Assembly (NCBI GenBank): GCA_964469555.1
Contig: CAYYAQ010000068.1
Coordinates: forward strand, 1-26,429
Reading direction: 5' to 3'
DNA length: 26,429 nucleotides
Source: CAYYAQ01 sp964469555
GTDB lineage: Bacteria > Planctomycetota > UBA1135 > UBA2386
Part shown: positions 7,592 through 16,530 of the stretch, piece after piece
Layout: every line of letters begins with the position of its first letter
Position numbering within the stretch: the stretch's first letter is position 1
Program-made: the position numbers and the translations under genes
The notes under the pieces: model-generated
Databases searched by the model: none
What the model was told of the DNA's origin: nothing
The model's input: the letters and a program-made list of their open reading frames with translations, nothing else

Positions 7592-9751
7592 CTACCTGGC
7601 AGGGCGCAGGCCCAAGCTCTTGGCGAAGGCGCTGAATCTCTCCAACTGATACCGCCTCAGGCCCGACACCCTCACGAACTGGATGACGAGGTTGCGGGCC
7701 TCGTCCAGGCGGTTCTGCTGGATCAGCAGGCCCACCAAGAACTCCCAGTATTCGAACGTGCCGGGGGCCTGCGGCAAGAAACGCATCGACTGGTCGAAGA
7801 CCTGCGCGGCACGCCGGACATCGCCACGCCGGTGCGCGAGGATCGCCTCGTGGAGAGCGAAGTTCGGCGCGTCGGGGAATAGTCGCCTGCCGGACCCGAC
7901 CAGCGTCTCGACTTCCTTGTCGTTCTTTTCGGACTGCGCGAGGAACAACGACTGGTCCCAAGCCGGGAGGAACTTCGGCGTCTTCCTGCGGACGGCCCGG
8001 AACTCCCGCTTGGCATCTTGCGGTTTCCCCGTCCGTCGGAAGAAAGCACCGAGATCCGTACGCTTGCGAGGATCAGGAAACTTCGGATCGATCTCGGCGA
8101 TCTCGACCGCCTCGCGGAGGGACTGCTCCGCTTCGGGGAATCTGTTCTGGGCCTCCAGCGCTTGCGCCAAGAGAAGGTGCAACTCCGCCCGCTGGTCGAT
8201 GATATCGGGATGGTCGCTCTCCCGGATCTCCAGACCGAGCCGTGCGTACCGCTCCGCCTCGTCGAACTGCCCCATCGTGATGAAGAAGTACGCCATCTCC
8301 CGAATCGGCGTGGGGCACTTGGGGTTTGTCGCGTGCGCGTGGTCGATCGTCTGCTTCCACACGTTAGGGTCACCCTGACGCAGGTAATGCATCAGCGTCA
8401 TCTGCACGCGGATCGAGTCCGGCTGCCCCGCCGCGTCGGCGAAGAACAACGTCTTGTTGTCGCGCCAGTCGAGGTCGCGCTTGATGATCAGTCCCGCGCA
8501 CATCAGCGTCCACAGACCGACCAAGATCACGACGGCCCGGATGCGGCTTGACCTGCCGACGCGATCAACGATCCACGCGACAAGAATCGAGAGCGCAACC
8601 GCTGGCGTGTAGTAGAGGCGTTCGCCAAAGATCGTCTCAACGGGAAAGGTGATGTTCGACGTCAGGAAGCTGAATCCGAAGAACATGGCCACGGCGACGA
8701 ACAAGAGCGGGTGCCGCCTGGCGAACACGAGTCCGGCGACCAGTGCGGCGATCAACACGCCCCCAGCGACGAAGAACCGGTAGTCACCGAACCCCGTCGC
8801 GATCTTGAACACGGCGTCGCTGTAGTCGTGCGCCAGGTGAATCGGCAGGAAGACCTTGTAGAAGCCGTACCCGAGGATGATCACTCCGTTGGCGAAGCGG
8901 CTGATCGCATCGGCGAACCAGAGAGGATTGCATTCAAACGCCGGACGAAATTCTTGGTCCAGGTTGGCCCAGATCTGGAGCAACATCACGAAGAACACCG
9001 CAAACGGCAACGCGATCGAAAGCAACCACGGGCCTACCTGAGCCTTCAGAGGCGGCAACTTCTCCGAAGGATCGCTCCCGGACTTGAAACGCAAGGCCAC
9101 GACGGTGAGGGGAATCATCAAGACCCACGGTGCGGCACTCTCCTTGGAACACACTGCGAGGAACAACGACCCCGCGCAGAGCGCCAGACGCCCGTACCTC
9201 GCGCCCCCCTTGCGCCGCAACCCGGCCACATAGAGCAGCAGACTCGCCATGCCGAACGCGTAGCCCATGATCTCTCCCCGCCCGACCATGGCGATCACCG
9301 CGTCGCTGCGGAGTGCGTGCAAGCCGAACACTCCCGCGCCGAGCAACGCCGACAGCCCGCGCCCGAGGAAGAGCACGAGGAACTGGAATGTCAGCCAGAC
9401 CGCCACGCAGTGAAGCACGACATTGACGACGTGCTGAGGCCAGGCGGGAGCTATCGGACCGTTCGGCGGAGGGTTCGCTGACTTCGTCAGCGAGTGCACG
9501 ATGGCGAAACTGAGAACCGTGATCGGACGGAACCCCCGCCCCAAGCCCCCATGGCTCTCGCTGTAGGCCGTCGAGAAGTACACGCTCAGCGGCTGCAGCC
9601 CCGCGACAAGTTCGTTCGGACCACCATCTTCTCCGCCCGGGACGCGCACGACGTCGTTGTCGTCGTACGCGAAGTCGTTGGCGAAACTGGGCGCGTACAC
9701 CGCGAATGTGACCGCGATGATCAACAGCAGCCAGAGGTTCGCACGACGCAT
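7592..9751 (-). CDS. TMTC-like multi-pass membrane protein (GT-C type) with C-terminal TPR repeats
   Basis: The product is 719 aa from ATG 9751; a GTG 69 bases further upstream is also in frame but precedes the natural membrane start MRRANLWLLLI. The first ~430 residues hold about ten hydrophobic segments. Family marks resemble TMTC/protein O-mannosyltransferase-like proteins: an acidic FAYDDNDVV loop near residue 27, LRSDAVIAMVGRGEIMGYAF, CSKESAAPW, and FGERLYYTPAVAL. The last ~280 residues are tetratricopeptide repeats (for example MGQFDEAERYARLGLEI and QNRFPEAEQSLREAVEI). Proteins of this layout are thought to transfer sugars from a lipid carrier to exported proteins, with the TPR part choosing partners; activity here is inferred. 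The gene is divergent from the MBOAT gene, and a TATACC hexamer lies 9 bases before the ATG. Confidence 0.82.
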   Translation of the reverse strand: MRRANLWLLLIIAVTFAVYAPSFANDFAYDDNDVVRVPGGEDGGPNELVAGLQPLSVYFSTAYSESHGGLGRGFRPITVLSFAIVHSLTKSANPPPNGPIAPAWPQHVVNVVLHCVAVWLTFQFLVLFLGRGLSALLGAGVFGLHALRSDAVIAMVGRGEIMGYAFGMASLLLYVAGLRRKGGARYGRLALCAGSLFLAVCSKESAAPWVLMIPLTVVALRFKSGSDPSEKLPPLKAQVGPWLLSIALPFAVFFVMLLQIWANLDQEFRPAFECNPLWFADAISRFANGVIILGYGFYKVFLPIHLAHDYSDAVFKIATGFGDYRFFVAGGVLIAALVAGLVFARRHPLLFVAVAMFFGFSFLTSNITFPVETIFGERLYYTPAVALSILVAWIVDRVGRSSRIRAVVILVGLWTLMCAGLIIKRDLDWRDNKTLFFADAAGQPDSIRVQMTLMHYLRQGDPNVWKQTIDHAHATNPKCPTPIREMAYFFITMGQFDEAERYARLGLEIRESDHPDIIDQRAELHLLLAQALEAQNRFPEAEQSLREAVEIAEIDPKFPDPRKRTDLGAFFRRTGKPQDAKREFRAVRRKTPKFLPAWDQSLFLAQSEKNDKEVETLVGSGRRLFPDAPNFALHEAILAHRRGDVRRAAQVFDQSMRFLPQAPGTFEYWEFLVGLLIQQNRLDEARNLVIQFVRVSGLRRYQLERFSAFAKSLGLRPAR

Positions 9752-9760
9752 GGGCACCAA

Positions 9761-9766
9761 GGTATA
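9761..9766 (-). promoter_or_regulatory. Possible -10 hexamer (TATACC) of the TPR membrane protein gene
   Basis: On the minus strand TATACC ends 9 bases before the ATG at 9751, the same spacing as the element before mutA. No Shine-Dalgarno or strong -35 is visible. The 128-base divergent gap 9752-9879 must hold promoters for both this gene and the MBOAT gene. Confidence 0.35.
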
Positions 9767-9879
9767 GCCCGCTCCGGAGCCCCTGTACGTCCTGTTTCTC
9801 GACAACTTCTGAGGCTCCACGCATACTTCACCACGACACGGTCGAAGAATCAGAGTGTCGCCTACCCGGCGTCTCCTCC

Positions 9880-11355
9880 ATGTACTTCAATTCCATCCCG
9901 TTCCTCACGTTCATGGCCGTCGTTGTGGCGACGTACTATGCGCTGCAGGTCGGGAAGCATCACCGTGTACAGAACGTGGTCTTGCTGGCAGCCAGCTACG
10001 TTTTCTACGCCTGGTTCGACTGGCGTCTGTGTGGACTGCTCGCCGCGTCGACTTGCGTGAACTACGTCATCGGAGCGAGGATCCACAAGTCCGACGTGGA
10101 CCGCACGCGAACGCGTTGGTTGATGGCGAGCCTCGCGTTCAACCTGGGGCTGCTCGGCTTCTTCAAGTACTTCAACTTCTTCGTAGCGAACGTCGACGCG
10201 CTCCTCGGGTCACTTGGGCTCGAGATGACGTGGACGATCGAGAACTTGATCATCCCGGTGGGCATCTCGTTCTACACGTTCCAGACGCTCAGCTACACGA
10301 TCGACATCCATCGGCGGCGATTCGAGCCCGTCTCGAACTTCCTCGACTTCGCGCTGTTCGTCGTGTTCTTCCCACAGCTGATCATGGGACCGATCGAGCG
10401 CGCGACGAACTTGTTACCCCAGATACAAAAGCCACGGGAGACGGACACGCGACAGTTCCTCAGCGGTGGTTGGCTGATCTTCCTCGGACTCTACAAGAAG
10501 ATCTTCATCGCGGATCAGCTCACGAAGTTCTGCGATCCGATCTTCGCGGTGCAAAACACGTACGCGGGTTGGGACGTCGCCCTCGGCGCGTTGCTCTTCA
10601 CGCTACAGATCTACGCGGACTTCTCGGGGTACTCGGACATCGCGCGCGGGAGCGCCAGGCTGATGGGCTTCGAGCTGACCACGAACTTCCGCGCGCCGTA
10701 CTTCGCGCGAAACGTACAGGACTACTGGAACCGCTGGCACATCAGCCTCACGACGTGGATCCGCGACTACATCTACTACCCACTCGCGGTGCACCGACGT
10801 TGGGGCAAGCTCCTGGGCGCCGGGGGTCTGGCCATTGTCTCGATGCTCATCATGGGATTCTGGCACGGCTCCGACTGGATGTTCGTCGCATGGGGCGCGT
10901 ACCACGGCGTGCTGCTCGCGATCTACGCCAAGTTGCGTCCCGTCCTCCACCGGCGTACGAGCTTCGAGTCGACCATCGGCAAACACGCGTGGCACGCGGT
11001 CTGCATCCTCTTCACGCTGAGCCTGATCGTGTTCAGCGAGCTCCTGTTTCGCCCCGGCTACAACAAAGACGCTCTGGTCTCCCCCATCGAACAGAGCGGT
11101 CGCATGATCCGCGATCTGTTCACCAATCCGATCGCCACCGAGACCACGTTGTCGTCGCTATTCATCGCGTTGAGGATCTACGCGGTGCTGTTCGTCCTGG
11201 ACGCCCTCGAGTTCGCAACCGGCAGGGACGATGCGTTGCTCTCGTGGCCGACTTCCGCCCGCCGCATCATCCAGGCATTCATGCTCTACAGCATGGTGAA
11301 CGCTCTCGCCGACCATGACACGAGACTCGGCGAGCCCTTCCGCTACCTCTTCTGA
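9880..11355 (+). CDS. MBOAT-family O-acyltransferase (AlgI-like)
   Basis: The product is 491 aa, the normal AlgI length, with about ten membrane segments and the typical N-terminus MYFNSIPFLTF, which supports ATG 9880. MBOAT marks are clear: PVGISFYTFQTLSYTID, FFPQLIMGPIERA, FADFSGYSDIA-type motif (here YADFSGYSDIARG), DYWNRWHISLTTWIRDY with His287, and IMGFWHGSDWMF with His329, the catalytic His. AlgI-type proteins pass acyl groups (usually acetyl) across the inner membrane for O-acetylation of exported polysaccharide by an SGNH partner. That partner is the next gene, 3 bases away. The polymer modified is unknown because no alginate or other glycan synthase genes are in view. Confidence 0.93.
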   Translation: MYFNSIPFLTFMAVVVATYYALQVGKHHRVQNVVLLAASYVFYAWFDWRLCGLLAASTCVNYVIGARIHKSDVDRTRTRWLMASLAFNLGLLGFFKYFNFFVANVDALLGSLGLEMTWTIENLIIPVGISFYTFQTLSYTIDIHRRRFEPVSNFLDFALFVVFFPQLIMGPIERATNLLPQIQKPRETDTRQFLSGGWLIFLGLYKKIFIADQLTKFCDPIFAVQNTYAGWDVALGALLFTLQIYADFSGYSDIARGSARLMGFELTTNFRAPYFARNVQDYWNRWHISLTTWIRDYIYYPLAVHRRWGKLLGAGGLAIVSMLIMGFWHGSDWMFVAWGAYHGVLLAIYAKLRPVLHRRTSFESTIGKHAWHAVCILFTLSLIVFSELLFRPGYNKDALVSPIEQSGRMIRDLFTNPIATETTLSSLFIALRIYAVLFVLDALEFATGRDDALLSWPTSARRIIQAFMLYSMVNALADHDTRLGEPFRYLF

Positions 11356-11358
11356 ACG

Positions 11359-12678
11359 ATGACCCATCCCGTACCACAACCAGACGACCACGCACCGAGA
11401 CTCGGACTGGTCCGCATCCACATGTGGGTCGGGTCCGTCTCCGCGTGCGTCTGCGTATTCGGGTACTTGATGGGCACGCGAATGGGAGGATTCGGACCAT
11501 CGCTGTTCTGGGTTGGTCTATTCGTTGCAGCCACCGCGTTCGCCATCAGCACGGTACTCGCCAGGCTTCGTCCGGATCAGCAAAAGACCCTGGAGCCACC
11601 GTTCGCTGGACTCGGGGCCGGCCTGCAGGTGGCCGTCCTCGCGCTCGCTATCCTCGAACTCGTGTCTTGGATGAAGTTTCCGGCGCGCGAGATCATGTGG
11701 GTCAACCCGACCGAACTGCAAGGTCTGCAACAACCACACGCTCAGCTTGGCTGGGCACCCTCGCGCAACTTTGTGTCGAAGCTCGATTTCGCCAAGGAAG
11801 CCGTCGAGATGAAGCTCAACTCGCACGGGTTCCGTGACATCGAACAAGAGATCGATCCCAATCGACCACGTGTCGTCATCATCGGCGACTCCTACCCTGT
11901 GGGATGGGGCAGCAGGTACGAACACAGTCTCACGCCGCGGCTTCGCGCCGTGCTCCCCGAGGCGCAGGTCTTCAATGCGAGTTGGGCTGGGTTCGCGAAG
12001 GACCAGATCGCACTGAGCTACTCGGTCCTGGCGAGACCACTCAAACCAGACGTAGTTCTCGTGATGTTCATGGTCCGACCAGGCGTCGACGACAGCCTGC
12101 CACTGTATCGGGGACTTCGAAAGCCGTGGTTCGTACTTCGTGACGGCAAGCTCGAGATGAAAGGGTTTCCGATCGAGTTCGTGACGACAGCTGAGTCGAA
12201 CCAGGCTCTGTACCGGGCCTGGGAAGCCGACCGGGTCACGGGGCCGCTCGCCGCGTTCCGTTTCTTGACCCACGAGTTCCCTCGCAGATACTCCGCGACC
12301 GGTCGCCGGTTGCTTCCCGACTTCGATTGGCGGCAGATCAATCGCGTCGGCCTTCCCGGACTCAACGCCGTGGAGTCGGTAATCCTCTCGGACCTGAAGC
12401 GCCAGGTCGAAGCCGACGGCGCCAAGATGATCGTCGGCATCGCCCCCGGCCCGGAGATCTACCGAAGTTGCAAGGACCCAGCCAAAGCGATGGCGACACA
12501 CATCGCGAGCTACCCAGACGACATCGACCCCATCGACATCACGCCACGCGTGGCCGACGATTGGGAGCAGTGTCACAACCAGGAGTTCCACCCCAACGCG
12601 AAGGGGATCGACCGCATCCGTGATGCACTCGCCGACCGCATACGGACAGCGCTGCGGCAGCTGCACAAGATCAAGTGA
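11359..12678 (+). CDS. Membrane-anchored SGNH/GDSL-hydrolase protein, partner of the MBOAT acyltransferase
   Basis: The product is 439 aa, starting 3 bases after the MBOAT stop. About three hydrophobic segments occur in the first 110 residues, then an extracytoplasmic SGNH domain. Block I is VVIIGDSYPVGWG with the nucleophile Ser178; the C-terminal catalytic His is H411 in EFHPNAKG, the form seen in AlgJ-, AlgX- and PatB-like acetyltransferases. The middle segment VLVMFMVRPGVDD fits a strand after the oxyanion region. The close pairing with an MBOAT gene argues that it receives acyl groups from it and places them on a polysaccharide outside the cytoplasmic membrane. A deacylating esterase role is the main alternative. 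Confidence 0.82.
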   Translation: MTHPVPQPDDHAPRLGLVRIHMWVGSVSACVCVFGYLMGTRMGGFGPSLFWVGLFVAATAFAISTVLARLRPDQQKTLEPPFAGLGAGLQVAVLALAILELVSWMKFPAREIMWVNPTELQGLQQPHAQLGWAPSRNFVSKLDFAKEAVEMKLNSHGFRDIEQEIDPNRPRVVIIGDSYPVGWGSRYEHSLTPRLRAVLPEAQVFNASWAGFAKDQIALSYSVLARPLKPDVVLVMFMVRPGVDDSLPLYRGLRKPWFVLRDGKLEMKGFPIEFVTTAESNQALYRAWEADRVTGPLAAFRFLTHEFPRRYSATGRRLLPDFDWRQINRVGLPGLNAVESVILSDLKRQVEADGAKMIVGIAPGPEIYRSCKDPAKAMATHIASYPDDIDPIDITPRVADDWEQCHNQEFHPNAKGIDRIRDALADRIRTALRQLHKIK

Positions 12679-12749
12679 TGCCCAAGAACCCTATGTAACG
12701 CGGTGATTCTCGCTTGATCCCAGGGGGGGGCGCGCAAGCTCTCGCGGTG

Positions 12750-13223
12750 ATGGCCAGCAATCTCTTCGAACTCGACACCTACCTCATCCGCCGCAAGGTC
12801 CTCAAGATCTTCGGTGGCAGCTTCCACACCTACGACGGCGAACAGGTCGTGGCGTTCACCAAGCAAAAGGCGTTCAAGCTCAAGGAGGACATCCGGATCT
12901 ACTCGGACGAGAGCATGCAAACCGAGCTCCTCTCGATCCAGGCGCGTCAGGTCATTGACTTCGCCGCGGCATACGACATCGTTGACGTGGAGAAGGGCGT
13001 CAAAGTCGGCGCCGCGAGACGAAAGGGATTCTCGTCGGTCGTGCGGGACTCCTGGATTCTTCTCGACGCTCAAGACGAAACGAAGCCCGTGGTTTTTCGG
13101 CAACACTTCAATCCGTTCGTCTATCGGCTCCAAGTCAGCATCCCTCGCGAAATCGGGTTGGACCGCCGGCTGATCTTCGGTATCGCGGCGCTGATCGCCG
13201 CCATCGAAGGTCGCCAAAAATGA
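12750..13223 (+). CDS. Small tubby-C/LURP-one-related-like protein
   Basis: The product is 157 aa from ATG 12750. A TTG 36 bases upstream is in frame but sits next to a run of eight G (12723-12730), so I prefer the ATG; neither has a clear ribosome-binding site. The sequence is beta-rich with YDIVDVEKGVKVGAARR and WILLDAQDE, the strand-turn pattern of LURP-one-related/scramblase (tubby C-terminal) proteins, and ends in a hydrophobic helix RLIFGIAALIAAIEGRQ. Function of such bacterial proteins is not settled; membrane association is likely. It may be shortened: related proteins as I recall them have some 40 more residues between the DAQDE and FRQHFNPF blocks. Its last bases overlap the next gene by ATGA. 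Confidence 0.6.
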   Translation: MASNLFELDTYLIRRKVLKIFGGSFHTYDGEQVVAFTKQKAFKLKEDIRIYSDESMQTELLSIQARQVIDFAAAYDIVDVEKGVKVGAARRKGFSSVVRDSWILLDAQDETKPVVFRQHFNPFVYRLQVSIPREIGLDRRLIFGIAALIAAIEGRQK

Positions 13224-13489
13224 CAGACGTCGCCCAATGTGACCACTGTGGGCACAGATTCGAAGTGGCTGGTGATCTGGCGGGAGGTATCACGAACTGC
13301 CCTGATTGCGGCAAAGCAACCGAAGTTCAGGGCTCGCACGATCCTCTTTGGCGAATAGCCAAGATCGGCGGCGTTCTACTGATCGGCGCGGTCGCCTACG
13401 GGGTCTATCGCCACTTCGGCGCCGTCGACGCGGCACTCGCCGCGATCTTCAGCACCCTGACTCTCTGGATCGTCAGCCGCGCGCTTTGA
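13220..13489 (+). CDS. Zinc-ribbon membrane protein, function unknown
   Basis: The product is 89 aa. Four cysteines, C7/C10 and C27/C30, form a rubredoxin-type zinc knuckle pair in CDHCGHRF and CPDCGKATE. Two hydrophobic segments follow, at about 47-63 and 70-88. The start codon overlaps the stop of the tubby-like gene (ATGA), so the two are translationally coupled and probably work together. No catalytic residues are visible. It is likely a small membrane protein with a cytoplasmic metal-binding head. Confidence 0.75.
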   Translation: MTDVAQCDHCGHRFEVAGDLAGGITNCPDCGKATEVQGSHDPLWRIAKIGGVLLIGAVAYGVYRHFGAVDAALAAIFSTLTLWIVSRAL

Positions 13490-13588
13490 TCCCCTGCCCT
13501 CCGCGCGTTGGATTGAACCGCACGAGACAGATCGGACATCTACCTCCTTTGACGACTACCGGAGCCCCCGTCGGATCGATGGTGTCCT

Positions 13589-13672
13589 ATGAGGCCAACT
13601 GAGGTCAAGCGCGCCATCACCGTCGAGGTCGCCAAGCAGATCCGGCAGCTGCGGCGCGAGAGCGAGGCCTAG
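13589..13672 (+). other. Possible 27-aa ORF in the 13490-13681 gap
   Basis: ATG 13589 to TAG 13672 encodes a short, charged, helix-like peptide ending in VAKQIRQLRRESEA. There is no convincing ribosome-binding site, and the frame remains open upstream without a good start, so it may be a remnant of a longer gene. It ends 9 bases before the convergent rapA stop. The rest of this 192-base gap shows nothing else I recognise. Confidence 0.2.
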
Positions 13673-13681
13673 GGGGCAACT

Positions 13682-16474
13682 TCAGGGACGCACGACGATC
13701 AAGCGAAGCCCATCGAGCCTGACACGCACGCGCATCAATCCCTCGTCGAGCGTCGCCAACTCGGCGCGGGCAACTTCGAGCTCCGCGGGGGCGATCGACG
13801 GATTCGCGGTGGCCAGATCCGCGAGCCGGGCAACCGCCGGCTCGAGCTCGCGGCGCATGCTCTCACGAGCAGCGGTAGCGATCGCCGGACCCCTCTCTGT
13901 CGCAAGTTCACGGGCACGAGCTTGCAGTGTGGGTAACAGCGCGCCGACCTGAGGGTGCTCGAGCAACGCGCTGTCGGTCGCCGCGAGGAACGCCTGGGCT
14001 TTCTCCGCGTCGAGTGAGAACTCGCGCGCCGCCGAGTCAACCACGACGCGAATCGGCGTCGGGGGAAAGAAGCGATCCGCACGAAGCGCCTTCGGCAGCG
14101 TCGGCTCGGCGACGTAGAGCGCCTCGAGCAACAGACCGGGGGGGTCACCCCGACCCCGCAGCGTGGCGATGCTGGCGTTGCCGGTCTCGTGGGCGAGCAG
14201 CGTGTCCACCGTGTCGCGCACCATCGGATGATCCCACGTCAGCAGAGCGCGCTCCGGATGCTCGAGCCCGATCGCCCGGTCAAACGTCACTCCCATCGCG
14301 TCGCCGACCAGACCGGGGAACGGTCGGTGATAGTCGAGTCCGGCGACCAAGGAGTAGCTACGGTTGCCGATCACTTCGACGTCGAGACCTCCGCGCTCAA
14401 AGGCGTGAACCATGAACCTCTCGAGCTCGCCATTCTCTTCCGCGTGCGTAATGGCTTCGCTCAGCTCCCACGCGGCGTCGATGTCGACGGACGTGAGTTC
14501 GAGCAGACGGTCGCGACCGCCTTCGAGTTCGGTGATGATCTGTTCGTTGCGGCGCCGACCTCGATCGATCACGTCATCGATGCCCGCGTCGTCCGCCGCC
14601 AGTAACGCGTCGAGGAGCTCCGCACCGAACTCGCGCTCGATCACGGGCGAGCCGTGCCAGGGCCGGTCGAACACGTGGAGTGCATCGGCGTACCACCGCC
14701 GCAGGCCTGCCTGCGGCGATCCTCGCAGCACCGGCGCGTAGATTCGCACTTCGTCGCCCTGACCGATCCGGTCGACGCGACCGATGCGCTGCTCGAGCCT
14801 GTCGGCGGATACGGGAAGATCGAGCAACACGAGGTTGCGCGCGACCTGGAAGTTGCGACCGATCGCGCCGATCGACGAACTGATCAAGACTTGCGGTCCA
14901 TCCGAGGCGAGGAACCACGCCGCCTGGCGGTCGCGCTCGATCGAGCTCATCTCCTCGTGGAATCGCGCTACGGGTTTCCTCTTGGTGCCGAGTACCGCGG
15001 CAAATGCCTCGACCTTGGCACGGCTTGTACACAGCACGAGCATTCGCTCGTGTGCGTTCGCTCTCAAGAACCCGCGCAACCAGACCATGCGCGGATCCTT
15101 CGCGGCGTTCGATATCGGCGTCGGCGCTTCCCGGCCAAAATCACTCAGAAACTCGTGGCGCATCTGCTCCTGGTCGCCACCTTCGAGCTCCACCGGACAC
15201 GGCACGCGGCGGGGGAACCCGGGAATTCGCGCGCGCACGTTGCGAAACATGACGCGACCGAGCCCGTGCAGATCTAGGAGCCGCCGCAACAACACCTGCT
15301 GTGCCGCGCGATCGGTTGCCGACGCCTCTAGCAGCGCGTCGAGGTCGGGCGAGGCCAATCGCTCACGCAACAAAACGACGTCACCTTCGTCCAGCGGATC
15401 GCCGCGGACTAGCCGTTCCGCGGTATCCGCCAACACGCCGTAGTGAGCGGATTCCTCGCGATACGCTGCCGCATCGTGGAATCGCGCCGGGTCGAGCAAG
15501 GCCAGGCGCCGAAAGTGTGCGGCCTCACCGTCGTGGTCGGGGGTCGCACTCAGGATGACCACGTGCTCGACGCGGGCGGCGAGTGACTCGACGAGGTCGA
15601 AGTCATCCGAACCCGGCACGAGGTAATGCGCTTCATCAACGATCAGAATTCCCCAGTCCGAATCGAGGAGGGATGACGCACTCTCGACACCGACGCCGTG
15701 CGGACACACGAGCAGTTGGCTGGCGAGCAACTCCGAAGGCAGGTCTTCGGTCTCGTCATCGTCACTCATGAACTCGGGCGCGTCGCGACCGGCGACTCTC
15801 AGCACCAGATTGAACCGCAGGTACGCTTCTGCCAACCACTGGTGCACGAGGACGGGCGGAACGAAGACGAGCGCGCGTTCAACGCGACCGGTGAGCAACA
15901 GTCGGTGGAGGATCAGCAGCGCCTCGATCGTTTTTCCCAGACCGACCTCGTCGGCGAGCAGAACCCGGATGCGGTGGCGATCGCACACGTCACGGGCGAT
16001 CGACAACTGGTGGTCGAAGAGGCGGATGCGACCGCCGAGGAATCCACGTGCCGGCGACGCCAACATCCGGTTGCGGATTGCCAGAGCCTCGCGTCGTAGA
16101 TCGAACAGTCGATGATCGTCGATCTGTCCGTTGCGCAGACGGTTCTCGGGCGTCGCGACGTCGAGGTGGGCATCGAGGTCCGTCTCGACCAGTTCTTGTC
16201 CTTCGCCGCGATAGTGCAGGAGGTTGTCCCGTTCGACGACTTCCTCGATGCAAAAGCCCCCGCCGCCTGCTCGGCCCGCGAGCTGTCCTTCGGACAGGCG
16301 GGCGCGGACGAGCGGGGCGCTCTCGATCTCGTAACGCCGCACGACATCGCGAGCCGGGTAGGCGATCACGATTTCGCGGCCTTCGACGGATTCAACGCGC
16401 CCGAGGCCGAGTTCGGGCTCCGTCACGCTGTTCCAGCGTTGGCCGGGGGCAAACCGTGAGGCAGGGTTGGACAA
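13682..16474 (-). CDS. rapA: RapA/HepA-type SNF2 ATPase (RNA polymerase recycling factor family)
   Basis: The product is 930 aa (E. coli RapA is 968) and is colinear with RapA from end to end. The N-terminal Tudor-like part GQRWNSVTEPELGLGRV matches the family start, so the TTG at 16474 is chosen; no later start would keep this segment. Helicase marks: Walker A DEVGLGKT at 175-182, the Walker B box DEAH at 280-283, ILSATP, LISSSIGAIGRNFQ, and motif VI QRIGRVDRIGQ. The RapA-specific C-terminus is kept through LDGLRLIVV. RapA binds RNA polymerase and uses ATP to help recycle stalled or post-termination complexes. The gene follows a secreted-protein gene on the same strand with a 56-base gap and no evident functional link. 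Confidence 0.92.
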   Translation of the reverse strand: MSNPASRFAPGQRWNSVTEPELGLGRVESVEGREIVIAYPARDVVRRYEIESAPLVRARLSEGQLAGRAGGGGFCIEEVVERDNLLHYRGEGQELVETDLDAHLDVATPENRLRNGQIDDHRLFDLRREALAIRNRMLASPARGFLGGRIRLFDHQLSIARDVCDRHRIRVLLADEVGLGKTIEALLILHRLLLTGRVERALVFVPPVLVHQWLAEAYLRFNLVLRVAGRDAPEFMSDDDETEDLPSELLASQLLVCPHGVGVESASSLLDSDWGILIVDEAHYLVPGSDDFDLVESLAARVEHVVILSATPDHDGEAAHFRRLALLDPARFHDAAAYREESAHYGVLADTAERLVRGDPLDEGDVVLLRERLASPDLDALLEASATDRAAQQVLLRRLLDLHGLGRVMFRNVRARIPGFPRRVPCPVELEGGDQEQMRHEFLSDFGREAPTPISNAAKDPRMVWLRGFLRANAHERMLVLCTSRAKVEAFAAVLGTKRKPVARFHEEMSSIERDRQAAWFLASDGPQVLISSSIGAIGRNFQVARNLVLLDLPVSADRLEQRIGRVDRIGQGDEVRIYAPVLRGSPQAGLRRWYADALHVFDRPWHGSPVIEREFGAELLDALLAADDAGIDDVIDRGRRRNEQIITELEGGRDRLLELTSVDIDAAWELSEAITHAEENGELERFMVHAFERGGLDVEVIGNRSYSLVAGLDYHRPFPGLVGDAMGVTFDRAIGLEHPERALLTWDHPMVRDTVDTLLAHETGNASIATLRGRGDPPGLLLEALYVAEPTLPKALRADRFFPPTPIRVVVDSAAREFSLDAEKAQAFLAATDSALLEHPQVGALLPTLQARARELATERGPAIATAARESMRRELEPAVARLADLATANPSIAPAELEVARAELATLDEGLMRVRVRLDGLRLIVVRP

Positions 16475-16530
16475 ATCGAGTTGCGATCGAGCAGGAGGTA
16501 GAAGACGGCAGGGAGGATCCTACCGGTCGC

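Noticed and set aside
9855..11318. Long 487-residue frame overlapping the MBOAT gene
   Set aside because: Arg/His/Pro-rich shadow typical of GC-rich DNA; the MBOAT frame has full motifs and membrane segments.
12723..12730. Run of eight G as a regulatory slip tract for the tubby-like gene
   Set aside because: It lies upstream of the preferred ATG; only a TTG-start form would include it, and one window cannot show length variation.
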